A stretch of 64,000 nucleotides of DNA from an uncultured Eubacteriales bacterium (GTDB taxonomy: Bacteria; Bacillota; Clostridia; Oscillospirales; QAMX01): NCBI GenBank assembly GCA_934546935.1, contig CAKTEH010000003.1:105209-169208 (forward strand). Direction: 5' to 3'. The notes beneath the pieces were generated by a model that worked only from the letters and a program-made list of their open reading frames with translations, had not been told where the DNA came from and made no database searches. This document shows, in pieces, positions 1-8,239 of this stretch. The translations under genes were made by a program, and so were the position numbers. The stretch's first letter is position 1. Each line of letters begins with the position of its first letter.

Positions 1-51
1 GAAAAAGCGGAGACACTGGCCTTTGAGGCCCTTATGCAGGCCGGACGCTGA
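1..51 (+). CDS. C-terminal end of a protein, probably glutamate synthase large subunit (partial)
   Basis: Only the last 16 codons are present, ending EALMQAGR and a TGA stop at 49-51. The reading frame is open from the first base of the window. The next gene, gltD, starts 18 bp later behind an AGGAGG site, so the two are almost certainly cotranscribed. GltD normally pairs with the large subunit GltB, which is usually encoded just upstream, so GltB is the natural guess. The fragment is too short to recognise by sequence, and the call rests on position alone. Confidence 0.5.
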   Translation, partial: EKAETLAFEALMQAGR

Positions 52-69
52 GAAAGGAGGCGCGGAAAA

Positions 70-1554
70 ATGGGAAAACCTACTGGGTTTATGGAGTATG
101 ACCGGCAGAATGACCAGATTGTGCCGCCGCAACAGCGTATTGAAAATTTTGAGGAGTTCCATCGCCTGCTTCCGGAATCCGTACGCAGGAATCAGGCGGC
201 GCGCTGTATGGAGTGCGGCGTGCCCTTCTGCCAGGCCGGCGTCAACTACGGCTCCGGGTTCTCCGGCTGCCCGCTGCACAACCTGATCCCTGAGTGGAAT
301 GATATCCTGTATAAAGGCAATTACGATTATGCATTAGCCAGGCTTTTAAAAACCAATAATTTCCCGGAATTCACCGGGCGCGTGTGCCCGGCGCTGTGCG
401 AGGCAGGCTGTACCTGCGGGCTGCATGGCGAGCCGGTAACGGTGCGCGACAATGAACTTGCGATTATTGAGCATGGCTTCGCCTCCGGCGCGATGCACCC
501 CCGTCCGCCCGCAGTGCGCACAGGCCTTCGCGTCGCGGTCATCGGTTCGGGCCCTTCAGGCTTGGCCTGTGCGGATACGCTTAACCGGCGCGGGCACAGC
601 GTCGAGGTTTTTGAACGGGACGACCGCCCCGGCGGGCTGCTTATGTACGGTATCCCGAATATGAAGCTTGACAAGTCCGTTGTATCCCGGCGCATCAGTC
701 TGATGGAAGAAGAGGGCGTTGAGTTCCACACGGGCGTCGACGCCGGGCGGGATATTGCCAAGGATGCGCTTTTACAACAATTTGACGCGGTGGTTTTGTG
801 CTGCGGCGCCAAGCGTGCCCGTGACCTCAAGGCCCCGGGCCGGGACGCGAAGGGCATATATTTCGCCGTCGATTTCTTGAAATCCACCACAAAAAGCCTG
901 CTGGACAACGGGCTTAAAGATGGCGGTTTCATCAGCGCAAAGGATAAGGATGTTGTTATCGTAGGCGGTGGAGATACCGGAAACGACTGCGTTGCCACGG
1001 CGATCCGCCATGGCTGCCACAGTGTCGTCCAGTTGGAAATGATGCCTAAGCCCCCCGCGCAGCGTCTTCCCTCCAACCCCTGGCCAGAATGGCCGCGGGT
1101 GGAAAAGACAGACTACGGGCAGGCGGAGGCGATCTATAAATTTGGTTCCGACCCGCGTATCTACCAGACGACGGTGAAGGAGTTTGTCTGCGATGAATCC
1201 GGGATGCTGTCCGGCGTGCGCACCGTTGCGCTTGCGCCGGCAACAGATCCCGCAACCGGCCGGACGGCTATGCAGCCGGTCGAGGGCAGCGAGCAGCTGC
1301 TTCCTGCGCAGCTTCTTCTCATTGCGGCGGGCTTCACCGGCGCAGAGGATTATATCCCTGCGGCATTCGGCCTTCCCACCGATGTGCGCGGTAATATTGC
1401 CACATGCGCGCCCTACCGGACGCAGGAGGAGAAAATCTTTGTTGCCGGGGATGTACGGCGCGGGCAAAGCCTGGTGGTCTGGGCGATTTGTGAAGGACGA
1501 GGTGCAGCCCGGGCCGTTGACGAATATCTTATGGGCTACAGCGGGCTTGAATAG
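70..1554 (+). CDS. gltD: Glutamate synthase (NADPH) small subunit GltD
   Basis: This is the 494-aa small subunit of glutamate synthase. It oxidises NAD(P)H and passes electrons to the large subunit, which makes glutamate from glutamine and 2-oxoglutarate in the cytoplasm. The N-terminal domain has the cysteine clusters CMECGVPFC and CPALCEAGCTCG expected for [4Fe-4S] centres. An FAD-binding GSGPSGLACAD motif follows at about residues 157-167, and a second dinucleotide fold has GGGDTGND at about residue 299. The length is normal for the family. AGGAGG at 56-61 places the ATG well. A hairpin with a T-rich tail follows, and the next gene is an ammonium transporter, so the block forms a nitrogen-assimilation unit. 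Confidence 0.95.
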   Translation: MGKPTGFMEYDRQNDQIVPPQQRIENFEEFHRLLPESVRRNQAARCMECGVPFCQAGVNYGSGFSGCPLHNLIPEWNDILYKGNYDYALARLLKTNNFPEFTGRVCPALCEAGCTCGLHGEPVTVRDNELAIIEHGFASGAMHPRPPAVRTGLRVAVIGSGPSGLACADTLNRRGHSVEVFERDDRPGGLLMYGIPNMKLDKSVVSRRISLMEEEGVEFHTGVDAGRDIAKDALLQQFDAVVLCCGAKRARDLKAPGRDAKGIYFAVDFLKSTTKSLLDNGLKDGGFISAKDKDVVIVGGGDTGNDCVATAIRHGCHSVVQLEMMPKPPAQRLPSNPWPEWPRVEKTDYGQAEAIYKFGSDPRIYQTTVKEFVCDESGMLSGVRTVALAPATDPATGRTAMQPVEGSEQLLPAQLLLIAAGFTGAEDYIPAAFGLPTDVRGNIATCAPYRTQEEKIFVAGDVRRGQSLVVWAICEGRGAARAVDEYLMGYSGLE

Positions 1555-1579
1555 CCCGGGCAGCAGAAAGAAGGATAAG

Positions 1580-1628
1580 CAGAGGCAAAGGTGCCGCCGC
1601 AGGAACTGCGTGTGCCTTTGCCTCTTTT
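1580..1628 (+). terminator. Hairpin terminator after gltD
   Basis: GAGGCAAAGG pairs with CCTTTGCCTC around an interior that can partly pair, and TTTT follows. It separates gltD from the ammonium transporter. It could also act as an attenuator in the transporter leader. Confidence 0.55.
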
Positions 1629-1666
1629 ATATACAAGCTGTAAAATGGAAAGGAAAGTGAAACAGA

Positions 1667-3364
1667 ATGACACTCGATTTTGTCAGCAGTGAAAGTATTG
1701 GATTTTGGACTTTGATTTGTCTGTGCCTGGTCTTTTTCATGCAGGGCGGCTTTGCCATGGTGGAAACCGGCATGACGCGTGCAAAAAATGCGGGCAACAT
1801 CATTATGAAGAACCTTATGGATTTCTGTATCGGCACCGTCGCCTTCTGGATACTTGGCTATGGGCTGCTGTGCGGGACGGATGTAGGGGGCTTCGTGGGG
1901 AAACTTGTAAATCCGTTTGGAGACTTCTTTGCGGAAAATTGGAACCTCTTTTTCTTCAACCTTGTTTTCTGCGCGACTGCGGCAACCATTGTCTCCGGTG
2001 CGATGGCAGAACGTACGAAATTCTCCGCATACTGTCTGTACAGCCTGATGATTTCTTTGGTTATCTACCCGATTGAAGCGCACTGGATCTGGGGCGGCGG
2101 CTGGCTTTCCCAGCTTGGATTTGTCGACTTTGCGGGCAGCACGGCCGTGCATATGACCGGCGGCGTCTGCGCGCTGATCGGCGCAAAGTTCGTCGGGCCG
2201 CGTATCGGAAAATATACGAAAACCCCCGAAGGGAAAACCAGGGTCAACGCCATCCCCGGCCACTCCCTGACGCTGGCGGCGCTCGGCGTGTTCATCCTCT
2301 GGTTTTGCTGGTATGGCTTTAACGGCGCGGCTGCAACCGATACCTACTGGGCTGCACAGTGCCTGGTTACCACGACGATTGCTGCGGCAGTTGCGACCTG
2401 CGCTACGATGATCTTCACCTGGGTGAAAAACGGAAAACCCGATGTTTCCATGTCCTTAAACGGTTCGCTTGCCGGACTTGTTGCCATTACTGCCGGCTGT
2501 GCGGAAGTTACGGCGGTCGGGGCCGCTGTAATTGGGCTGGTAGCTGGTATTCTGGTAGTTATTGCCGTTGAATTCTTTGATATCAGGGCAAAGATCGACG
2601 ACCCGGTCGGCGCAATTTCTGTACACGGCGTCTGCGGCGCAACCGGTACGCTGCTGGTGGGCTTGTTCAGCTATAAAAACGGCTTGTTCTACGGCGGCGG
2701 CTTTAAGCTTTTGGGTGTTCAGGCACTTGGTGTTGTCAGTGTTATTGCCTGGGTTGCGGTCACCATCACCATTGTTTTCCTTGTAATTAAAAAGACGATC
2801 GGCCTGCGTGTATCCGAGCATGAAGAAATTGAAGGCCTTGACGCTTCTGAACATAACCTTGCGTCTTCCTATGCGGATTTTGTATCCACATCTGCGCTGA
2901 CCTCCGGCGTATATGTACATGCGCCCGTATCGGCTGACAGCAAAAATGCGGGCATCCCGGTTGACGAGGCGGTCCCCGTCTACCTGCGCGGGACCGATTC
3001 CCATCCGGAAGCCAAGCTTTCCAAGGTGGAGATTATCATGAATCAGGGCCGCTTTGAGACGCTGAAGGACGCGATGGAGGAAATCGGCGTCACCGGCATT
3101 ACTGTGACGCAGGTGCTGGGCTGCGGTACACAGAAGGGTGCAACCAAGAGTTACCGCGGCGTTCCGGTCGGCATGCAGCTTTTGCCGAAGATGAAGGCGG
3201 AGATTGTGGTCTCCAAGGTACCGGCGGCGGAGGTGATCCGTGCGGCACGGCGCGCACTGTACACCGGCAATATCGGCGACGGAAAAATCTTTGTCTACGG
3301 TGTGGAAAATGTTGTGCGCGTGCGTACCGGCGAAGAGGGCTACGACGCGCTTCAGGGCGAATAA
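1667..3364 (+). CDS. amt: Ammonium transporter fused to a C-terminal PII (GlnB/GlnK) domain
   Basis: The protein is 565 aa. Residues 1 to about 400 form an Amt/Rh channel of about 11 helices. The two pore histidines are visible in VHMTGGVCAL and SVHGVCGATG. A linker of about 45 residues leads to a PII domain from about residue 450, with KVEIIMNQGRFETLKDAM, the T-loop stretch GCGTQKGATKSYRGVPVG and the C-terminal GNIGDGKIFVYGVENVVRVR. In most bacteria Amt and GlnK are separate, and GlnK plugs the pore when nitrogen is plentiful. Here the plug is tethered. The T-loop keeps the Tyr corresponding to E. coli Tyr46 but has Val where Tyr51, the uridylylated residue, would be. Regulation is therefore probably by ATP/ADP and 2-oxoglutarate alone. 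The gene lies downstream of gltD. Confidence 0.93.
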   Translation: MTLDFVSSESIGFWTLICLCLVFFMQGGFAMVETGMTRAKNAGNIIMKNLMDFCIGTVAFWILGYGLLCGTDVGGFVGKLVNPFGDFFAENWNLFFFNLVFCATAATIVSGAMAERTKFSAYCLYSLMISLVIYPIEAHWIWGGGWLSQLGFVDFAGSTAVHMTGGVCALIGAKFVGPRIGKYTKTPEGKTRVNAIPGHSLTLAALGVFILWFCWYGFNGAAATDTYWAAQCLVTTTIAAAVATCATMIFTWVKNGKPDVSMSLNGSLAGLVAITAGCAEVTAVGAAVIGLVAGILVVIAVEFFDIRAKIDDPVGAISVHGVCGATGTLLVGLFSYKNGLFYGGGFKLLGVQALGVVSVIAWVAVTITIVFLVIKKTIGLRVSEHEEIEGLDASEHNLASSYADFVSTSALTSGVYVHAPVSADSKNAGIPVDEAVPVYLRGTDSHPEAKLSKVEIIMNQGRFETLKDAMEEIGVTGITVTQVLGCGTQKGATKSYRGVPVGMQLLPKMKAEIVVSKVPAAEVIRAARRALYTGNIGDGKIFVYGVENVVRVRTGEEGYDALQGE

Positions 3365-3404
3365 ACACTCCTCCGCGAGCTTTGTCTTTAACAGAGGGGG
3401 TTTT

Positions 3405-3447
3405 AAAAACGGAGGCTGTGTCCAAAAGGACGCAGCCTCCGTTTTTT
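3405..3447 (+). terminator. Strong rho-independent terminator after amt
   Basis: A 13-nt arm (3411-3423) pairs with 3428-3440 across an AAAA loop with a single mismatch, and a run of T follows. An A-rich 5' flank suggests it may work in both directions. Confidence 0.85.
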
Positions 3448-3763
3448 GCCCCGCCGTGTCAAACAGGCCTGCAAATTAAAATATGTTCCATAATTTGATC
3501 TGATATTTATACATAAAAAGAAACAGGGAGAGTTATTTTCAAAATTAATGTATAATTCGGATAATCTTTGATTTTAACATCAATCCCCTTTTTAGACTTT
3601 TTTAGACTGCAAAATTTTGGTATAATCACTTATGAGCTGATGAGAATTTATACGTTTATATTCGGGAATCCCGGACTCCGTTTGCAATTCTGCGGCATGG
3701 GCAGAGAGATATACGGTACTATGCTGCTGGAATAAAAAATATGATCAGGAGGACAAAACAGGC
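3448..3763. other. AT-rich spacer with promoter region of the first binding-protein gene
   Basis: About 316 bp without a gene. It is very AT-rich, contains the TGGTATAAT box, and ends with AGGAGG at 3747-3752. I see no riboswitch or further repeat. Confidence 0.6.
3618..3626 (+). promoter_or_regulatory. Extended -10 promoter element for the binding protein at 3764
   Basis: TGGTATAAT is an extended -10 (TG-N-TATAAT). No good -35 box lies 17 bp upstream, where the DNA is only T-rich. The predicted 5' leader is about 130 nt. Confidence 0.5.
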
Positions 3764-5638
3764 ATGTGTATGAAGAAACTCTTTGCGCTTTTGACTGCGG
3801 TGTTACTGTTAGCCGCGCTTTTCAGCGGTTGTGCAGGCGATGCGGGCAAAGATCCGTCGGGCCAGGATCCCAGCGGCGTGGGTGATGTGCCGGATGATGG
3901 CGGCGCACCGGACAAAAGCAGCGGTGATGTGCCGGATGAAAACGCCGGGCTTTTCCGCATCTCCTGGCTTGGCCGTGAAAACAGCCCGGAAAACGTAAAA
4001 ATGGCCCGCGAAGGGAACTACGCAAATTATAATGCCCTCATCGATATTTTTGCGCAGTATGGCTTTACCCTTGATTCTTCCGTCGTTTCGTTTGAGGTCT
4101 ATACTTCTACCGTCAACTCACTTGCCGCTTCCGGTACGCTCCCGGACACCTATCTGTGCTACGGCGCGATTGACAACAATACCATTGTCAACTGGATTGA
4201 AAACGGCCAGCTGCTGTCCTGCTCCGAAATTATGGAGTATTCTTCGGGTAATATGGCAAAGTTTTTTGCCGAAGACGGCCAGCTCAGCTGGGCCCGCGCA
4301 GCCGCTACCTACACTGACGGCGACTGGTACTATGTCTTCGTCACCAACAACCCCGCCCGCAGCATCCAGATTCAGGAAGCTGATGGTCCGCTGCGCGTGG
4401 TAACGCAGATTCACGGCGCCTATTCGGTCTCAATCCGGCAGGACTGGCTGGATGCGCTCGGCCTGGCCATGCCGCAGACGGCTGAAGAGTACTACGACGC
4501 CTGCCTGGCCATGAACAAAAACGACGTCAACGGCAACGGCGCAAACGACGAACGCATCATTATGGGCCTTGGCACCGAATATCAGTATCAGGGCGTCGGC
4601 CAGTGGTTCGGCCTGCCGTATATGGATTTCATGGAAGACCCCTCCACCGGCGAGGTGGAAGTCGGCATTTTAAAAGAGGGTTTTGCCGACTGGGCAAGCT
4701 ATCTCCACCAGTTCCATGCAAACGGCATCATCTATAATAATGAAGGCGGGCATCCATGGATTAATACCGCTACCTATCTGGCGGAGAATAACGTCATCTC
4801 CTGGACCATTATGCAGGATACGGTCTGGTCCAGCGGCCGGACGAATACGGGCCTGGACAGCTGCAATTACCAGCCCATGCCCATTATCGCCGCAGTTGAA
4901 GGCGTCGCGCCGCGCCTGATCCTTCAGGAGGCTACCGCAGGCGAATGGGGCATCGCCTATAATGCAAACTCCATTACCCCCGAAGCTGCCGCAGCTTATG
5001 TTGACTGCATGTACAGTGAAGAACTCTATCTGCTGCGTTATTTCGGCATCGAAGGCAAGTCCTGGGAGCGCATGGACGACGGTATGATTGATGACTTCAC
5101 CCAGCGCGCCGGTTATGAAAAGGGCGATATCGAAAATCAGTACATGGCTTTGGGCAAGATGGAAAACAGCTTTACCGGCATGCACAACTTCTTCCCGACC
5201 CCGTCTGACGCCAACCTCTGGGCGCCGAACGCCAGGGTCTATTCCTCCTATCAGGAAGCGCTTGACAACGGCGAACCTTATGCACAGAATAATTATGACC
5301 AGGAGCGGTGGATGGATCTGAATGACTGGGACGAGGAAAGCCCCTGCCACAAGTTCCTTAAACAGATCGCCGCGTATGGTGAGGAAAACATCAACTGGTG
5401 CGCATATTATACCTTTATCACCCTGCCGACCCTTGAGGAGTCCGACACGCAGAATATGTATGCGACCGACCTGAAAACCTATCTGCTGGAAACCGCGACA
5501 AAAATGGTCACCGGGGAATATTCGGTTGACAGCATCCAGCAGCATATCGATTACTGCTATGATACCCTTGGCCTTCAGGAATACCTCGACGTCCAGCAGG
5601 CGCGCATAGACCGCTTTATGGATGCGATGGGACTGTAA
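3764..5638 (+). CDS. Extracellular sugar-binding lipoprotein, LplA/AlgQ-like (paralogue 1)
   Basis: The protein is 624 aa. It has a lipoprotein signal peptide with lipobox LFSGC (Cys at about residue 23), then an acidic Gly/Asp/Pro linker to about residue 60, then a type 1 solute-binding fold. DVNGNGANDERI at about residue 253 resembles the EF-hand-like calcium loop of the alginate-binding proteins AlgQ1 and AlgQ2. It should sit on the outer face of the membrane and deliver an oligosaccharide to an ABC importer, but no permease or ATPase gene is in this window. It is the first of four paralogues (also 5850, 8240 and 13006). AGGAGG lies 11 nt before the ATG used here. A second ATG two codons later is also possible. 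The GH51 enzyme nearby suggests arabinose-containing ligands; this is inference. Confidence 0.88.
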   Translation: MCMKKLFALLTAVLLLAALFSGCAGDAGKDPSGQDPSGVGDVPDDGGAPDKSSGDVPDENAGLFRISWLGRENSPENVKMAREGNYANYNALIDIFAQYGFTLDSSVVSFEVYTSTVNSLAASGTLPDTYLCYGAIDNNTIVNWIENGQLLSCSEIMEYSSGNMAKFFAEDGQLSWARAAATYTDGDWYYVFVTNNPARSIQIQEADGPLRVVTQIHGAYSVSIRQDWLDALGLAMPQTAEEYYDACLAMNKNDVNGNGANDERIIMGLGTEYQYQGVGQWFGLPYMDFMEDPSTGEVEVGILKEGFADWASYLHQFHANGIIYNNEGGHPWINTATYLAENNVISWTIMQDTVWSSGRTNTGLDSCNYQPMPIIAAVEGVAPRLILQEATAGEWGIAYNANSITPEAAAAYVDCMYSEELYLLRYFGIEGKSWERMDDGMIDDFTQRAGYEKGDIENQYMALGKMENSFTGMHNFFPTPSDANLWAPNARVYSSYQEALDNGEPYAQNNYDQERWMDLNDWDEESPCHKFLKQIAAYGEENINWCAYYTFITLPTLEESDTQNMYATDLKTYLLETATKMVTGEYSVDSIQQHIDYCYDTLGLQEYLDVQQARIDRFMDAMGL

Positions 5639-5661
5639 GACGTAAGACGGACTTTTCCCTT

Positions 5662-5699
5662 TCCGGCTGCGCAGAACTTGCGCAGCCGTCTTTTTTTTG
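5662..5699 (+). terminator. Terminator after binding-protein paralogue 1
   Basis: GGCTGCGCA pairs with TGCGCAGCC over a 5-nt loop, followed by GTC and eight T. Confidence 0.85.
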
Positions 5700-5764
5700 C
5701 CTGCCGGGGGATATGACGGATTGTGAATTTAGTCATTTATTTTCCGGTTCCGAAGAATCGTAAA

Positions 5765-5792
5765 TTTACACATAAAAGATATGTGTTAGAAT
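5765..5792 (+). promoter_or_regulatory. Promoter for binding-protein paralogue 2
   Basis: TTTACA, a 16-bp spacer and TAGAAT, giving a leader of about 50 nt before the gene at 5850. Confidence 0.5.
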
Positions 5793-5849
5793 ACTGATGG
5801 ATTTTTTACATTTTCTTAAAATCTGAAGAAAGGAAAGGGAGAAAAGAAA

Positions 5850-7733
5850 ATGAACGCAAAACGAATCCTTGCCCTGATGGCGGCGCTTTTGATGATTATC
5901 GCATTATTCAGCGCCTGTGCAAATGATTCGGGCAAGAAAGACAACACCGGCGATGTTGGCAAAACGGGCGATGGGAAAACCAACGACGATAAGTCCAACG
6001 ACAATACCGGAGACGATACCCCCGACGAACTGGAAATCGAAAAAATCGATTACATGGCTTTCGACCTTGCCCCGGCTAAGGACAACTACAATGCTGCCCT
6101 TGAAAGAGGCGATGCGAACCTTCTCCAGTGCGTGGAAAACCAGCATAAGTATGGTATTGAGGTTGAAGCGAGCTTTGTCTCCAGCGAAACCTACTCCAGC
6201 GTAATCAGCTCCTCCGCCGCGTCCGGCGCCCTGCCGGAGGTTTTCTTTGCCGGCGGCAACGTGCTCGACGCTGCAACCTATCGCAGCTGGATCGATGCAG
6301 GGATGTTCCTGTCCCTTAACGAGGTTATGGAGCACTCCTCCGGCAACATGATTAAAGCTTTTGGTGACGATGGGATTTATGCTTGGGGCCGCGCGATGGA
6401 GACCGTCGACGGCGACTGGTATGGCGTAACCATGACCAATGCGACCTGCCCGTCCATCCAGATCACGGAATCCGACGGCCCGCTGCGCATGAAGACGCAG
6501 GTTCACGGCGCCTATGACCTGATGATCCGCCAGGACTGGCTGGATGACCTTGGCCTTGGTATGCCGCAGACGGTAGAGGAATATTATGAAGCCTGCTTGA
6601 AGATGAATACCGAAGACGTCAACGGCAATGGTATGAACGACGAGCGTATTATTACCGCACTCGGCGGCGCATGGCAGTACATGGGTATTGGCCAGTGGTA
6701 CGGCCTGTCGCTCAATGACTTCATTGAAGACCCGTCTTCCGGCGAAGTCGAAGTCAATATCTTAAAGGAAGGCTTTGCCCCGTGGGTTGAATACATGAAC
6801 CGCCTGTATTCCAACCAGCTGATCTACAACAACGAAGGCAGACATCCGTGGGTGCAGTATGCTACCTACATTGCAGAAGATAACGTGATTTCCTGGTTTC
6901 TGATGGTTGATACCCTTTGGTCTTCCGCACGTTCCGCGTGCCCGGATGCCGACTGCAACTACCAGCCGCTGCCGATTTACCAGGCTGTGGAAGGTATTGC
7001 GCCGCGTGTCGTTGTCCAGGAAGCGCATGCCGGCAACTGGCCGATGAACTTCAATGCGGACACCTGCTCCCCGGAGAAGGCTGCAAAGATGATCGACTGC
7101 ATCTACTCTTATGAGCAGTGGCTGCTGAAGTACTACGGCGTCGAAGGCTATGCTTGGGAATATGCCGAGGATGGAAAGACGATCGTTGACTATACCGCTG
7201 CTGAAGGCTATGTCAAGGGCGATATCGACAACCAGTATCTGGCCCTTCAGGACATGTCCGACAACTGGTCTGACTTTATGACCTATTTCCCGAGCCCCTT
7301 TATGAAGGATCTTTGGGCGTCCGACGCCCTGGTTTACTCCAGCCATGCGGAAGCTCTGGAAGCCGGTGAGCCTTATGCAGAAAACGGCCTGACCGAAGAA
7401 TCCTGGATGGCGCAGTACAGCTGGGACGAGGAAAGCCCGCTGCACAAGTTCTTAGGCTATATTGCTGAAATCGGCGATGAAAACATCAACTGGGCTGCTT
7501 ATTACTCATTCCCGGCACTGGCAACGGAAGATGAGCTGCTGATCCAGAACGACTACGGCAACGAGCTGAAGACCTATCTCCAGGAAACCACCACCAAGCT
7601 GATCATCGGCGACTACAATATTGCGGATCTGCAGTCCTATATTGACTACGCTTATGAAAACCTCTATTTCCAGGAGTACATTGATGCCCAGCAGGGCCGT
7701 GTCGACCGCTTCCTTGAGGCGATTGGCCGCTAA
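5850..7733 (+). CDS. Extracellular sugar-binding lipoprotein, LplA/AlgQ-like (paralogue 2)
   Basis: The protein is 627 aa with signal peptide and lipobox LFSAC, followed by a Lys/Asp/Thr-rich linker to about residue 58. The body has the same architecture as its neighbour, including DVNGNGMNDERI at about residue 255, a probable Ca2+ loop. It is closest to the reverse-strand copy at 13006-14871: both start the mature domain with ELEIEKIDYMAFDL and end with RVDRFLEAIGR. It has its own promoter and a terminator on both sides, so it is a monocistronic unit. AAGAAAGGAAAGGGAG gives a purine-rich ribosome site. The ligand is unknown. Tandem copies diverging after duplication would broaden sugar specificity, with the transporter core supplied from another locus. 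Confidence 0.88.
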   Translation: MNAKRILALMAALLMIIALFSACANDSGKKDNTGDVGKTGDGKTNDDKSNDNTGDDTPDELEIEKIDYMAFDLAPAKDNYNAALERGDANLLQCVENQHKYGIEVEASFVSSETYSSVISSSAASGALPEVFFAGGNVLDAATYRSWIDAGMFLSLNEVMEHSSGNMIKAFGDDGIYAWGRAMETVDGDWYGVTMTNATCPSIQITESDGPLRMKTQVHGAYDLMIRQDWLDDLGLGMPQTVEEYYEACLKMNTEDVNGNGMNDERIITALGGAWQYMGIGQWYGLSLNDFIEDPSSGEVEVNILKEGFAPWVEYMNRLYSNQLIYNNEGRHPWVQYATYIAEDNVISWFLMVDTLWSSARSACPDADCNYQPLPIYQAVEGIAPRVVVQEAHAGNWPMNFNADTCSPEKAAKMIDCIYSYEQWLLKYYGVEGYAWEYAEDGKTIVDYTAAEGYVKGDIDNQYLALQDMSDNWSDFMTYFPSPFMKDLWASDALVYSSHAEALEAGEPYAENGLTEESWMAQYSWDEESPLHKFLGYIAEIGDENINWAAYYSFPALATEDELLIQNDYGNELKTYLQETTTKLIIGDYNIADLQSYIDYAYENLYFQEYIDAQQGRVDRFLEAIGR

Positions 7734-7790
7734 GCCGGAAAATTAATAGAAAAATAATAATTCGGGATTTTATCTCCCCCGGCATTTCTG

Positions 7791-7826
7791 GGCCGCATCC
7801 TGCAACAGGATGCGGCCATTTTTTGT
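7791..7826 (+). terminator. Terminator after binding-protein paralogue 2
   Basis: A 12-bp perfect stem, GGCCGCATCCTG with CAGGATGCGGCC, has a CAA loop and a T-rich tail. Confidence 0.88.
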
Positions 7827-8074
7827 CTTTTATAACCGGAATAGGCGTTTTATAATATAAATTGTATATAGAATTGGGAATGCGCGCGGTTTTGACGGGG
7901 GATTGGAACATATGGCCGGAAAAGATGGGTAAATATGGGAATATGATAAATCATATATAGTTATAGAAGAAATATCCTGCTTATCCTGAAAAAAAAAGAA
8001 AAATTTTGAATTTATGCGGGATGGTTTTGTAGTAAGTTACAAATTCTGCAATGAAATCTTGTTTGATTTGGATA

Positions 8075-8103
8075 TTGTTTTTTTGTTTTGCTTTGTTTAT
8101 AAT
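8075..8103 (+). promoter_or_regulatory. Promoter for binding-protein paralogue 3
   Basis: TTGTTT, a 17-bp spacer and a perfect TATAAT. The leader is about 130 nt. Confidence 0.6.
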
Positions 8104-8239
8104 CTGTATATAAATTATTAATTTGATTTAACAACTCTTCTGCTTCCCCGCGTACCCGGGGAAAATAGCTGCGAGGGATTTCTTCTGAGTCTTTTGCGTG
8201 TTCTTAAGGTTAAATATAGAGAAAGAAAGGAGAAACACG

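Larger units (their letters stand above)
7734..8239. other. AT-rich spacer holding a terminator and the promoter for paralogue 3
   Basis: About 500 bp. A terminator hairpin lies at 7791-7826 and a promoter at 8075-8103. A small GC hairpin in the leader (TTCCCCG with CGGGGAA, about 8142-8163) could be a regulatory structure. No credible gene is present. Confidence 0.6.
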
